Source: Ailanthus altissimus (lineage: Eukaryota > Streptophyta > Magnoliopsida > Sapindales > Simaroubaceae). Taken from it: 64,000 nt of DNA. The position numbers and the translations under genes were made by a program. Positions 24,064-37,289 of the stretch are shown piece after piece. Position 1 is the stretch's first letter. Every line of letters starts with the position of its first letter. Below the pieces are notes generated by a model, which did no database searches, was not told where the DNA came from, and was given only the letters and a program-made list of their open reading frames with translations. The stretch is taken from assembly GCA_946807835.1 (NCBI GenBank), contig OX327684.1:11122501-11186500 (forward strand), in the 5' to 3' direction.

Positions 24064-25535
24064 TTGGTGACTACTGTACAAATAGTTAGTGTGGAGGTAA
24101 ACCTAGTGTTTGTTGATCTTAAAAACTTGGTAGATATAATATTCAGAGAAGCCTTGGACGAGTTAGGTATCAATGATTTGGAGATGGAAAGAACTATGAC
24201 CCCTATACAAGGGTTTAGGGATAGTTGTGTCATGCCCTCCAGAGTAGTGAGTTTATAACCTATGTCCTTAAGAGAGAGGCCTTATGTCAAGACTACCATG
24301 ACCAATTTTATAGTGATTAATTAGCCTTTCCTATATGAAGTATTGCTAGGGTGACCCTTCGTGAGAAATACTAACATTGCCCTCTCTATCCATTACATAA
24401 AGCTAAAGTTCCTGGAAGGGAAGAAATAAGGGTAAGATGGCAAGGAGTTGATTATGTCATTTCAGTAAAAAGAATCTACTGCATTTCTATTTTGGACCCA
24501 CGAGAGGATAACGTTGAGTTTCAAAAATCAATGGAGGAGTTATTTTTGGTACAATTAAAGCCAGGCTCATCAAAGAAAGTGGTAAAGATCGACTCACAGC
24601 TAGAGCCCGAGGTTAGAGAGGATTTGACCATCATAGTGAAAGAATTCTAGAAAAACTTTTCCTAGTCTCAAGAAGACATGTTAAAGATAGATCTATCTTT
24701 AGTGTCTCATGCTTTAGTCATTAGTGCTGCATTCAAGCTAGTCAAACAAAATAGAAGAATCTTTAAGTGGGAGATGAACGAGGTGATAGTTGTAGAGGTT
24801 GAGAAGTTATTAGTTGCGGGTTTTATATGTGAAGACCATTATCCTAAATGGTTGGCTAATTTGATGATGGTTAAGAAGGCCAATGAAAAATGGAGGATGT
24901 ATGTTGACTTCACCGATCTAAATAAAGCTTGCCCAAAGAATAGTTTCCCTCTCCTGAATATCGACTAGTTAATAGATTTAACAACCAGGTACGCCTTTCT
25001 TAGTTTCATGGACACATTCTCGAGTACAATTAAATCATGATATTCCCATCTGACTAGAAAAAAGTCTCGTTTGTGGACCTACTACTACAAAGTGATGTCA
25101 TTTCTTCTCAAGAATGTTGGTGCTACTTATCATAGGCTGGTGAATAAGTTGTTTAAACTTCTGATAGGGAAGAGTATAGAAGTTTACATTGACGATATGA
25201 TTGCCAAGTGGGAGACTTAAGGGGTATATTTGAAATATTACAGAAGCACAACAGGAATTTAAACTTAGAGAAGTGTACCTCTGGACGGAGTTAAGGCAGT
25301 GCCTCCAGGGTATAGTCAGTAGAAGGGGCATCGAGGCAAATCCTGACAAGATACGAGCCATTTTAGAGATGAAATCCTCGAGTACTGTGAAAAAACTATT
25401 ATGCTAATGGATAAAATAGCAGCCCTTAACAGGTTCATCTCCAAGGTGACTAAAAAGTGCCTCGAGTTCTTTTAGGCCATCAAGAAAAGAAAGAAGAATA
25501 GATGGACCCACAGTAGAGGATGATAGTGCTGTTCG
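24064..25535 (+). pseudogene. Ty3/gypsy Tat-group protease and reverse transcriptase
   Basis: 24064-24258 encodes the protease core (V-F-V-D-L-K-N-L-V-D-I-I-F; the normal D-T-G-S is altered) and 24330-24420 its C-terminus. A linker follows (L-D-P-R, about 24490). 24678-24968 is an open RT N-terminal half: FKLVKQNRRIF, V-E-K-L-L-V-A-G-F-I, YPKWLANLMMVKKANEKWRM and V-D-F-T-D-L-N-K-A-C-P-K, the typical Tat/Ogre-type sequence. The catalytic YIDDM is at 25184-25198, with a frameshift and stops around it. 25440-25535 enters the RT/RNase H connection (R-K-K-N-R-W-T). No gag is found upstream. The element is cut at 25535 exactly where the copia Y LTR starts. Confidence 0.88.
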
Positions 25536-27568
25536 TGGGGTAAATGTGTACATTTTAATTTTTAATTTATACATCACATGCATAAATAAGTGCAGTGGAA
25601 TATAAACAAACATCTTTTTATACTAATGAGATATTAGAGAATTCACCCTTGAAGCGTGTTTTGCGCAATTCTAGTTCAAGACTCGATGGGATCCTTCGAG
25701 GTAGAATGGTAGCTTCCTATTCTCACAGAAATACTTAACTTAAAGCAATACTTACTTCTATTAATCTCTCAACCTTTTACTATTTGTTCTTATATTGTTT
25801 TATACTACTTACTTCACACTTAACAAATGAAATTCGGTCTATATATATAGCTAACATTGCCACCACCTTAACTAATAAAAACCGAATTAGTGGCTTTTAA
25901 CTTAAGCATGAAGTGTTGCCAATTTATCTAGTTAAAAGCACCTAATGCTTAATTGAAACAATAGTTAGCAAGGCCAAAATTGTTAGCCAAATGAAAACAA
26001 AAGGGTAGCAATTTTACTTTCATTAAGCCTTGGCAGCACATGCTTAAATAAGCATGACAAATCATGTTATTGTCGCCTCATTATTTGCTTATTAATTTGG
26101 CTGAAAATCATTTTAGCTAAAGGTTTCATTAGTTTGGCAAAATTTAATTATTAACACTTGATAATTAAATGAGCTAAACAAATCATGCTACGTGTTATGC
26201 CTTACAAATTAATGGCATGTCATATGGCATTCGATAGAAAGATAAAGTGGCAAGTTCCACTTGCCGAGATCTCGAGCTTAACACTTAAACCCTATGTTCT
26301 CCCCAAGAGACCCTGAAATAATTTTAATTTGTTAAAAACTTCTCAAATTAAACTATTTAATCTGGTGGGCTACCCAATGCATAATAAGCATACTTCATAT
26401 AGTAAGATTCCCTAGGTTCACACCATTTTTATCTTATGAAATTCTTTCATAAGTCCATAAACGATGCCCCATACATACATTATGGAAATAACAAAACAAT
26501 GTGTTGAACCATACAAGTTGATGTTACTACATATTATTATAATTCATCCATCATTTATATTATGGAAGAGCAAAGACATAGATCATCACCATCAAGTCTC
26601 CATATGTTCAACTCTAGAACTTATCTCCAAATTCGTATTCCCATAAATAATATCTGCAAACACTTTTGTAATATTGTTTCCTACACAAGAAACACTTTTC
26701 CTGAGTTAGTTACTTATGACCATAAGATTTTTTGGAACACAATCTTAGAGCATTTAGATATATAACTCCTCTATATGAGTTAACAAATCCCATATCTACA
26801 CACACCGGACATCTCGAGCATCAGACCATACCCATCGATACTTAGTAGTCAAACTATGAAAGGTTTCTAACATGTGTGAAACATAAGTATGGTAGATCAT
26901 TCACAAGTCCACTTTGGTGTTCAGGTCAAGGGGCTATGAATACTACTTAACTCGAAAGGATCATCCATTGACGGCTTTATGAAATGTCTATTAGAGATCC
27001 TAATTAAGCATGTTCAGTACTTAGTCCTTACTAAATACCCGTATGTTTATACGAGTTTCTACTAAACTTATGGTTTGCTAAGACTAACTATCTGGACCAT
27101 CCAGATATAGACATACTCCATTCTATTTAAATAAGATTTCCATCGACAGACCCGCATCAGTGAAAATAAACCAGGAACAATAACATTTGAAAACATACTT
27201 GCACAATGACATTTCTTAGCACTATTTGCAACCCTTTGCAACTATGTCATTACTAGTATACCCTCTTGTCTTTGTCTCATTTCAAAAAAGGTCTAACTCT
27301 TTATATTTCACTGACTCTTACAGCTTGCTAATTCTTAGCAGTGCTAACTCTTAGCAATTATAACTTTTAGCATAGCTAACTTTTAACAGTGGTCCAAACT
27401 CATTTGAACCAAATTTGAACTCCTTTAGATCATACAATGTTTGAAGTGTTACAAGCATCTTACTATATGTATTTAATATTAAGGATTTTATTCTAAATAT
27501 TTGGTATAAATATTAAATAATTAATAATCATACAATATTAGAATGACATGTAAGCACCATTTCCAACA
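25536..27568 (-). repeat. LTR of copia element Y (3' LTR in element sense)
   Basis: Minus orientation, from TGGGG at 25536 to CCAACA at 27568 (TGTTGGAAATGGTGC in element sense), about 2.03 kb. Homologous to 61007-63250. It has copia dyads (TTAGCAGTGCTAA at about 27333) but a single copy of the segment that is an inverted repeat in copia Z. Confidence 0.85.
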
Positions 27569-28584
27569 ACTTTCACTTGCACTATTGCCATTCACGATGA
27601 TATTTAATACTTATCATCTCTGGGTGTTTCTCAAACATATTACGAATTAAGGTTTTAGTTAGTAGGTCTACTATATTATTCATGAAATATATCTTAAATA
27701 TTATTACATCTCCAATTGCCAAGAACTTTCTAATTATGTGGTATTCAAAGTCCACATAATTAGAATTCTAGTGTGTCTTATGGCTTCTTAAGCAATTACC
27801 CTATTATTGTTGGATTTAGTGGGATAGATTCCACTGAGCTTAGAATTATTCTAAGCTCTACAACTAACTATAATACCGATGAGAAGAAATATATAACCAA
27901 ATTTAGATTTTTTATCATGTGGACCAGACTAGAAATCTATGTCTGTGTATATTCTTATATGTAAGTAATATTCTCCATGAGTTAAAAACTTATCTATATA
28001 CCTCTTAGGTATTACAGATATCTTTCATGGCCAATTAATGGCCATGACCTGGATCAGACTGATATCAGCTTGTAACACTTATAGCCATTTAGATCTAGGT
28101 TTCATATATAATATGATGTACATCAAGCTACTTCTAACTGATGCAGATAATATGTTAGACATTCTAACATTTTTATCTTCTTGCCGAGGACAACTCCTCC
28201 TAAAAGATAAATGAAACGTCTGAAAAGTAGATTAACAGTCTCATAGTTATTAAAGTTATACCTTTTCAGAACATAGTTTATGTACGAAGACTGAGATAGT
28301 CTTATTAGCCTCCTAACTTTATCTTTATAACACTTTATAGCTAGTATATAATAAACCTTTCCCAAATCTCACGAAGAAGTGACTTGCAAAATATTAATGT
28401 CATTTTCGACATTAAGTATGTCAACCATACAGAGAACTAAAAGGATAATTATGCTCTAACTATCCTTTCTAAACACACGCACTTTCTCTTCGTTCTAAAT
28501 AAAACTAGACTCTTTGATTTCCTTGTCGAAGATTACAAGAAAGTGCAATAGCTAACAAAATTTAAATTGACTTAAGCAAGATTA
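27569..28584 (-). pseudogene. copia Y RT and RNase H remnant
   Basis: Minus strand. 28123-28365 is the RT C-terminus (G-K-V-Y-Y-I-L-A-I-K, L-S-Q-S-S-Y-I-N-Y-V-L-K-R-Y). Upstream, 28370-28584 covers the RT palm (the Y-V-D-D region is decayed), and 27569-28120 covers RNase H and the pol end. It ends at 28584 against LTR1, at the same RT position as the LTR1 insertion in copia X. Non-functional. Confidence 0.82.
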
Positions 28585-29949
28585 CTATAAGGGTATATTT
28601 GTCATTTACTTTTTTATATTTTTATCTTGATATTTTATTATTTTATGAGAATAAATGACTATTTATGTATATTATTATTTATTTATATGCATCTATTGCC
28701 CCAAAACCATAAGAATTTTTTCTCCAATGCTGGAATAGTGATCAAAATAAGAAAATCAAAAAAATGACCTATTGATGTCGTGTATTTTTTCCTCAGCACT
28801 AGCGAGCCACTGTTCCAGTGACGGCCAGCACCCAGGCATTATATCCTCACCGCTCTACAATACGACCTTCTCAATGCAGTACCCCAATGATAGCAAGATA
28901 GCATCCCAACGACTGTACGATTCTTTACATGACAAGAATATAAGATTTCAAGCTTATATCGATCCCTATAAAAGCTCACTCATCCCTAGCATTTAGAGAA
29001 TATCTAATAGCATCCAAGAAGACACATAACACATACAACATAAGTCTTAGAAGGCAATTAGAGTATAATTGAAGCATCTATAGAGAGAAATGCAAGACGT
29101 TCTTCGCCTTCAAGAGTTTCTTATGCAGCGCAATCAAAAGCAATTCAATGTCTATATCGATTTGCTATTGATTTTATCATAATTTCTTATTATTTTTTCC
29201 TCTGTTCTCTTGTACCTATGAACTAAATTTTCTTTCTAGAGCTAATACTTGAACTAAATATGTGCGCTTAATTGTCATACCTTTTGAATATTTAACAAAT
29301 TTAGTTCTTTGTTATTCAAATTACTTGTTCTTAATACTTTGATATATTTGATCAATATATGGTGAATGAATTGGTAATATTTTGATAAGCTCGGAAGAGG
29401 AATCATTACATTTAGACCTAGGTAATTTGATGCATAATTATAGAGTAACATTCAATGTTGCATATGCAAGTTTCGAATTAGGATAAGAATATACCAAATT
29501 GGCATGTATGATCAATTAGATTTGTTCTGAATGAATCTTAATTCATTACAAATACCATAGAAATATAGGTATTTGATAAATTAAGGTATACTTGTATGAC
29601 CTTGGGAGAGGCTTGTGAATACATTAATGTCTTGATCACTAACAAGAACTAAGGGATTAAATATTAAAAGATTAATCATTAGAAAGCATATTGAGGGATA
29701 GTATTAACCCTAAGTTTTCTCTATATTGCTATCTTTCAAATCACTTTACATTGTGTCATTGCTTTTATATTTTCTAATTTCATTCTTAGATTTTTTTTTT
29801 GAATAATTACTAGAAGACATAATTTTAGTACTTTGTTAAAAAGAGGATATTATCCATGTGAGTTTGACATTTGACTCTTTTATCCCTTTATTACTTCATA
29901 CAATAGTGTATACTTGCAGTTGATTTTAAGATATAGAATTATCATATCA
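28585..29949 (+). repeat. LTR1-family LTR, plus orientation
   Basis: Inverted homologue of 38891-40336, from CTATAAGGG (TGATAAGGG in the intact family) to ATCATATCA at 29949. TATA region at about 28966-28974 (CTATAAAAG), with worn dyads upstream (28727-28860). The flanks do not form a target duplication: copia Y is on the left and Tat RNase H on the right. Confidence 0.85.
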
Positions 29950-31800
29950 CTCATACTATAGTGAGTTTGACATACAGTACAGGCTGAGAATGGCCATCAA
30001 GGGTCAGACCTTTGCAAATTTTGTGGTTGAGTGCACTCTGGGGGAAGTAATATTAGAAACCCTCCACCCTGTGGGGAAATCTTCAAAGAAGCTGACCATG
30101 AAAGCCTTAACCTGAACCTTTTAAGGTGCGAAGTAGCCATTGCACTTATCAATCTTGTTGGGGACGAGGTTATTATGCGATTTGATTCAGGTTCTCCGCT
30201 TCAAATAATAAAGCCAAATATGAAGTTTTGTAGGTTGGATTGAAGGTTGCTCAGGCACTTCTAGCTAAAAGGATCTTAATGAAGAATGATTTTTAAATAG
30301 TCATAAATCATGTCAACTGGGATTTTGAGGCTCGAGGGGAGCACATGGCCACATACCTCAAGAAGGTTCAAAAGTTGGCTAGTCAGTTTGAAGGAATGAA
30401 GGTTGAGCTAATTCCAAGAATTGAAAATCATCGAACAGATGTCCTAGCATGCCTGGCTTCTACCGATGAGGCTCAAATACCCTATTCGGTGCCCCGAGAA
30501 TTGGATATTTTGCTGCAAAACATAAAGGAAAATAAACAAATGATGCAAATTAATCCTCAACCTACCATGATGGATCCAATTAAGAAGTACATAGAAATTA
30601 TGGCCCTTTCAAAGGTTAAGCGAGAAGTACGACATCTTTGATACATAGCCCTTTTGTATTATAAACGAAGCGTTTGTATCGATGAGGGTTTTTCTATCCA
30701 CATTTAAGATGCTTAAGGCCTAAAGATGCAGAGTGAGTACTTAAGGAAATTCATGAGAGTATATATGATAATCACTCTAGAGTATAGGCCCTAGCCCATA
30801 AAGTCCTTAGGACTAGATATTACTAGCACACTATACTCTAAGATGCCAAAAACCTGGTCAAGAGATGGGATGCTTGCTAGAGGTAGACCGACAATATCCA
30901 CACCCCCCTTAAAAAGTTAAGCACCATATCAGGTCAGGGCTTTTTGCTCGGTGGGGACTCGACTTGAATAAGCCTTTACCACCAAGTATGTCATTGTCTT
31001 CATGGATTATATCAACAAATGGGTAGAGGCCAAAGCATTATCTAGCATAACAGAGAAAAAGGCTCAACATTATATATGGAGAAACCTAATTGCTAGTTCA
31101 AGGTAGCACTGGCGATCATGGCAGATCATAGGAAATAGTTCTATAATAGTAGTTTTAGAAACTTCTATGAACAACTGGAGGTTTAACTTTGGTTCACTTT
31201 TTTAGCCTATAAAAAAAAAAGAGCATGTGGAGTTTTCTAACAAGATCATTAAGAAACATCTTAAGAAACGTTAATTAAAAGGAATGGAGGATGGGACAAT
31301 GAGCTACCAGAAGTCCTTTGGGCACTCAAAACTACCAGTAAGACCGCTACAGGGGAAACCCTGTTCTTTCTTACCTGTGGATGTAAAGCTGTAGTTCTTA
31401 CAGAATTTAGGTTCTAACTAACCGAGTGCTTTGCTTTGAACAAGGGATGGATGAAAGACTGATCAGAGGAAACATGGATCTGATCGAGCAGAAAATAGAG
31501 CTCGCACAGATCAAGGTTATAACCTACCAACAAAAAGTTACTTGGTACTACAAGAAAAGGGTTCAAGCGTGAGAATTCCTAAAGAGAGACATAATACTGA
31601 GAAACGTTCTCCCTAATACAAAGACCTTGGTAGACAAAGTCCTCGACTTAATATAAGAAAGACCTTTCAAGATGGTCATGAAAGTTAGAGCAAGAGCATG
31701 TAAACTTGAGCATGCCGATGGCAGAATAATGAGAAAACCATGGAAAGCCAACCTTATTAAAAGTACTATCTCTAAACAATTTACTGTTCCTTTCCTCTTT
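29950..31800 (+). pseudogene. Tat-group RNase H and integrase
   Basis: It starts inside RNase H (Y-Y-S-E-F-D-I-Q-Y-R-L-R-M-A-I-K-G-Q). 30031-30641 holds the rest: decayed E-Y-E-A-L, HVN-W-D-F-E-A-R-G-E-H-M-A-T-Y-L and A-C-L-A-S-T-D. 30650-30910 is the integrase zinc-finger region (R-Y-Y-x-H-T-I-L, D-A-K-N-L-V-K-R-x-D-A-C). About 30985-31090 is the integrase core start (M-D-Y-I-N-K-W-V-E-A-K-A-L, first catalytic Asp). 31300-31500 is the later core and C-terminus. By comparison with the usual order, about 300 bp of RNase H are missing at the junction with LTR1. Many stops. Confidence 0.85.
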
Positions 31801-31852
31801 TATTGTAAAGTATATCATTTTGAATTATCTTTACGAGCAACATAAATCCTAA

Positions 31853-32411
31853 GCTCATCTATGGCAGGGATAGATTTTTACATCTATACAAGACTCGAGC
31901 CCGCCTAAGGCCAGGACGAAATATCAACAAGTATCCTAAACCCACCTAAGGTAGGAGTAGCTTTCATCTATGCAAGACTCGATCTCATTCAAGGCTAGGA
32001 CGAAATCTCAATAAGCATCTTTAGCCCATCTAGGGCAGGGATAACTTACATTTATACAAGACTAGAGCCCCCACAGGGTCGAGATTGAACTTCAATGAGC
32101 ATCTTGATCCCACCTAAGACAGTGATAACTTACATCTATGCAAGACTAGAGCCTGCCTAAGGCTAATATCGACAAGTATTCTGAGCCAACCTAGGGTAAG
32201 AATAGCCTACATCTATGAAGACTCGAGCTTGCCCAAGGTTAGGATAGAATCTCAATATGTATCTTAAGCCCACCGAGCAGGGATAACTTCCTATATCTAT
32301 TCAAGACCCGAGCCTGCTTAAGGCTGAAAAGAATCTCAATGTGCCTGTTAAGCTCGCCTAGGGCAGGGATAGCTTTCATCTATGCAAGATCCAAGCCCGC
32401 CCAAAGCTAGG
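31853..32411 (+). repeat. Tat 3' tandem repeats, left block
   Basis: About seven degenerate units of roughly 80-86 bp between the integrase end and solo LTR4. Each unit has two similar halves: one with CCTAAGGCAGGGATA and ACATCTATGCAAGACT, the other with GCCTAAGG and GAAATCTCAATAAGTATC. Tandem repeats in the 3' untranslated region are a known trait of the Tat/Ogre group. Confidence 0.85.
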
Positions 32412-33762
32412 TGTTGTGTTATTCCTAAGTATAAAGATATGTAAGTATATGTATCGCAACAAGTAATAGAGTATTAAAATCAAATGTCGAACCCACAGAG
32501 AATTAGTATGTATTTTCAACCAAGTACTAAACTTATATCTTCTTATTGTTTTCCATAAAATCATACTTCAATTGGAATTAAAATAAAACTAAAATTATGA
32601 ATGCAATTAAACTAAAACTATCATAACTAAGCAATTTATTTGAATCGCAAGATAGAGAAAGCCTAAAATTATAACTATCCCTTAATATATTTTTCTAAAG
32701 ATGCAACTCTTTTATATTTAATCCCTCAGTTTTATTATTGGTCAATACGCTAACTTCTTCACTAGTCTCTTTCGATGGACGAGTGAATATATCTTAAATT
32801 ACCAATTACCTAAATTCATATAGTAACCTGATAAAATTAAGACTCATTAAGTTCAAATCGTTTTAACCCTACATGCCATATAGATATATCTCTATCCTAT
32901 AATGAAACTTACAGATATTACTCTATAATCATGTATTCAAATTATCCTAAGCTAAACACAAGGATGCCTTTTGTAAGTTTATCAATCAATAACTAGCTAT
33001 GAATATTGAAAGCAATAAGATTAGTTCATAACTACAAGAGAATAAAGCCTAGAAAGAATTAAAAACATGATACAACCAAAAAGTAAACCATAATTGATGT
33101 TTAAAAATTTTCCTTGCAATTGGTTGATCTCACAAGAATCCTTTGATTCTTTTGATATGCACGAAAATCTCTCTCTAAATTGCTCTAAAACTATGCTCCA
33201 ATTACTATAAAAGTCCTAAAATGTGAATGTCTAAAAAGCTAGGACGAGTGATATAATTTTTTGGAAGCCTTGAAATCTTGAAGTTGTAATTAGAATCACA
33301 TTTTGAAATCGGTGTAATTGAGGCATTGCCTAAAAAAGTTCCATTGCTACAGGGATAGTTACTCAACGCTAGGGTATTAAGCTTTGAAGAATAGGGTTCT
33401 GAAATTAGTTGTATCGCTAGGGCAATGGTTTGTTGGCGTTGGAGCGATGTATGTCCTAAATATTTTGCCTCTACGTTCTTTATCTTTCATTGAAGCATCC
33501 TCAAGCTTATGACCGTTAGCACATTCTGATCCTTATCAATTTGACATTCATCCTGAATTTTTCAGATTTTGCAATTAAGTCCCTATTTTTTATTTTGCCT
33601 CTAATTTCTACATTTTTCCTCTAAATTCATCACTTTTCATCCTTTAATGGTTCAACCCTATAAAATCAATATTAATCACATAAGTAGTCTTTCATTCACT
33701 TAAAAACAAATAATTCTTAAGTAAATTAGGGACAAAAATAAATATTTATTTCCCTCTTGTCA
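32412..33762 (-). mobile_element. Solo LTR, family LTR4, inserted in Tat tandem repeats
   Basis: From TGTTGTGTTATT to CTTGTCA, flanked by CTAGG and CAAGG (four of five match) and by the two halves of one interrupted tandem-repeat unit. Distantly related to LTR1 (shared GTCGAACCCACAG region at about 32487). Worn GC dyads lie at about 33340-33450. Confidence 0.82.
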
Positions 33763-34390
33763 CAAGGATAGAGTCTCAAGAAGTATCTTGAGCCTGCCTA
33801 GGTTATAGATAGCTTCCTACATCTATGAAGACTCAAGCTCGCCATAGTCGGTACAAAAATCTCTACAAGTATCCTAAGCCCGCCCAAGGTAGGAATAGCT
33901 TCCTATATCTACGAAGAGCTAAGCCTGCCTAAAGCAAGGATTAAATCTCGATAAGTATTCTGAATTTGTCTAGAGCAGGGATAACTTCTTACATCTATAC
34001 AATGCTTGAGCCCACCAAAGGCCATAATAGAATCTCAAAAATATCCTGATCCCGCCCAGAGTAGGGATAACTTCCTACATCTATGCAATACCAAGCCCCT
34101 CAGAGCCGGGATGAAATCTCAATGAGTATCCTAAGTCAGTTCAGGCTAGGGATAATTTACATCTATGTAAAACCTGAGCCCCCCTAAGGCTAGGATAGAA
34201 TCTTGACAATTAGGTAGAGATGCTTCTTATATCGAAGAATACCTAAGCTTATCTAGGGTAAAGGTAGAATTTTGACAAGTATCCCAAGCCTAGTTAGAGC
34301 AAGATAGCTGCATTTATGCTGAGAGGAAATCTTAATAAGCCCCCAGCTTGTCCAGGGTGGAGCATAAGCTAAATCTACAAACTTTATGAT
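33763..34390 (+). repeat. Tat 3' tandem repeats, right block
   Basis: Another seven or so units of the same period, increasingly degenerate to the right, continuing the unit broken by LTR4. Confidence 0.82.
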
Positions 34391-35767
34391 CCCAAAGTAG
34401 AAATTAGATAAAGCTTCTATATAGGCTAAGCATATAAACTACATGGCAAAGTAAATACTTGAACAACCACATGAGAAAGTAAATTGCAAATAGCAAAAAG
34501 TATAAGATTACATTATACAAAGTATCCAAATAAATAATCATTCATAAAGGCTTATCTGCCCAAAAAACAATTTCAACTAGAAAAACAAATTATTATACAA
34601 CACTTGCAATAGCTTTATTAGTCTCCAAAACCACCACATTTTTAGATATAATAGCAATATCAATAGAAGGGACTAGATCAGCAAAGGGGACGACATCAAC
34701 AAAGAGGATTAAAGTAGCACGGGGAACTGATGTAGCACTGGCCAAATTGAGACCCTCGAAAAAATCCTCCTTATAAGAACGGTATCAAGAGCAGTCAAGA
34801 TAAGCGAGAGGCCCAGGTGGGTCAGCTACAAGACTAGCAGTAAAGATAGTGATAGGGCCAACTTTCTTTTGATCATCAAAAGTCTACCACTAGTCTTCAG
34901 AGTCAGTAGGTTACTGTATTATTGAGCCATTGAAGGTCGAGGTTAGGGCAATAGTCTTCAAAAGCCCTCAAGCACCATGAGAAGCCTTTTAAAACTCCAG
35001 TGTACTACCCATCATCCTGACCTGTAGCAAAGGCACCCTCTACCACTTAGTTTAACTCATCTATGCTCTCAGCCATCTCTAACCTAACCAGCTCTAAAGG
35101 TTCTAACTCTTGACGAGTCTCAATAAACTTAGCCTCAACAAGCCCATTTTATTGAGTCAGCTCAAGTACTCAGCACTTAACAACTATTATGGATGCGGAG
35201 GCCTCCTATTCCAATAAAGCCTTTTGCCTTTTTAGCTCAAAAACCTTGCTCTCCCTTCAGCTCTTTTAAGTTTTGACAGCCTTTACTTGACCTTTTAAGT
35301 CATTGGACTCTTCACAAACTTGTTAGGCCTCTCACCTTATCTTGGCCAAATTCTCATTGAGCTACTAGACACTGAGCAACCTTTGAATAACGTCCATTGA
35401 GTGAAGGCAAAGGATGCCAATAAAAAATAAGGGGCATTAGAGTCCCGAACAACAAAAAATAATGAAATGATCAATGGAATTAAGAAAATTTATATCCATC
35501 ACACTGTTAACAACAAGGCAGATCGCTATCTGTTAAGCCCGAGTAGGATTTATATATTGCTCCCTTACTGTAGTAGAGGAATTAAGAACTTAAGATAGCA
35601 GTGCCTACTAGGAACAAAGTCTGTAGGCATAACAGTGAAAGAAGTCCTCGACACTAGCAGCTATACTTCTTTCTGAGAAAGCGATCGAGTACCCGAGGCT
35701 CTAAATATTTAGGGAGAACCCTAGTAAGGTCCTCAGGTTAAATGAGCTATGCGAGAAGGGTACACAG
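34391..35767 (-). pseudogene. C-terminal part of a Tat-type antisense ORF
   Basis: Minus strand. A single frame can be followed from about 35400 to 34920 with about a dozen stops: M-D-V-I-Q-R-L-L, L-N-E-N-L-A-K, L-K-G-Q-V-K-A-V-K, K-V-F-E-L-K-R-Q-K-A-L-L-E, ending Y-C-P-N-L-D-L-Q-W-L-N. This is a heptad-rich, coiled-coil-like stretch with a hydrophobic end. Tat-group elements often carry an extra antisense ORF between integrase and the 3' LTR with a PF04195-like domain and a coiled-coil tail; position and strand fit. 34391-34560 and 35413-35767 show no frame. Function of such ORFs is unknown. Confidence 0.6.
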
Positions 35768-35772
35768 GTACC

Positions 35773-37075
35773 TGTTCACAAAATGATACACACTTGAATT
35801 GTAACAGCAAGTGCACGGGTCGTGAGCAAGTAATAAAGTAATGAGTGAGTAATATTCCCACAAAGATTGTTTCCTAAATTGATGCTAAGTACTACAATGT
35901 TGGATACCTAATTTCATCTAGGCTAATTTAAATGATAAGTTGAATTATAGAATTAAAAATGCTTAAAATTAAATAACTTGGTAAATTAAAGATACGAGAG
36001 TTCTATGGAAATGGGTTATAAGGACTTAATTTTCCTTTATTGTTTCTATACTCTTTATCATTAATGACTAATAACCAATCTTATGCATTCACTAGTCAAG
36101 GGTGTACGATTAGTCTCATTACCTCTTTTGAGTGTCGAATAAGATTCTATGTATATACAATTAGGTTGATATCCCTATTTGACTCATTATACATACATGT
36201 ATTAAGCTACCCTTATATGACTGGCCTAAGTTCATTAGTCTCCCAACTTAATAAACTCAAAACTATACTTTTTACAGTCAACATATGGGTTAGACTCTCC
36301 CAAGTGCAAACCCAATTTGTTTAAATCATCCAATTCATCTCCTAATGCAATTAGAAGCATTAAGCACATAAACAAATATAAATAAATAACACAAAATAGT
36401 CATAATCACATAACAACATCAACATATATTGTTCAATGGAGTTCTATCAAGCCCTATAACGTATAATCTAGCAATCTATAATGAAATATTCAATTACATA
36501 CATCCAAATGTTCATAAAAGTACTCATATTTAAATCAATAAAAAACACAATAACAAATTAGAAATAAATGTAAATAAAGTAGAGAGATAAAAAGGAACTA
36601 GTTGGAGAAGCCTTTGGAGCCTTCAATTTTTAATAATCTCCCTTAATCCAAGCTTCAATGGTGTTTCTCTCACTAAAATCTCAAGTTTCTCTCTCTATTT
36701 CGTGCTCCTCTTTGATGATGTGAGAAGTGGCTAAATGGTAGTATTTATAGGCTTCAAATTATGGCAAAAATATGGCTAATAAAACAGGTGGTGGCGCTCG
36801 AGCGCTAAACATTCTGTCAGATTTGGCGCCTAAGTGCCGAGCACTATAGCAGCTCGGCACTATAGCGGGTTACTGTAGTACCTCAACTGTTTATCGACAC
36901 TGTATCATATTTGGTTTTTTGCTTTTTTTTTTTTTGAATATGTATCTCAAATAGCTCCATTAACTTGAAACCTACAAAATGAAATTAATATACAAAAAGC
37001 TATATATTCTCATTTAAATTAAGTAATTATCAAGTTTAGAAGAGATACAATATAATGTATAAAATGCACTTATCA
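35773..37075 (-). repeat. 3' LTR of element B (LTR2 family)
   Basis: TGTTCAC to ACTTATCA. Minus TATA box at 36742-36750, with a dyad cluster at about 36790-36860 that includes GGCGCTCGAGCGCT and an E2F-like TTTGGCGCC upstream. Confidence 0.92.
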
Positions 37076-37289
37076 AACTCTCCAAAACTTAAATACTTGC
37101 TCATTCATAAGTAAGAAAGCACATCTCATAATAAAATAAAATAAAAACAAAAAATGAAAACAAACTCCAAGAGGATATAGAACATGGGATCGATAAATGA
37201 TTAGTAATTTGTCTCGAAAATGTTTCATAACTACTATTCTCAAGGAAAGTCCAAACATCATAACTGTTCAACATGTTAATCCAAACTTA
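37076..37289 (-). repeat. Element B 3' noncoding DNA, distal piece
   Basis: Aligns with 40337-40530 of the young element. The polypurine tract next to the LTR is degenerate (CTCCAAAACTT on plus). It continues at 46844 beyond the LTR5 insertion. Confidence 0.8.

Noticed and set aside
31853..34390. CRISPR-like array
   Set aside because: Repeats of about 85 bp are contiguous and diverged, without unique spacers, and lie in the 3' region of a Tat retrotransposon.
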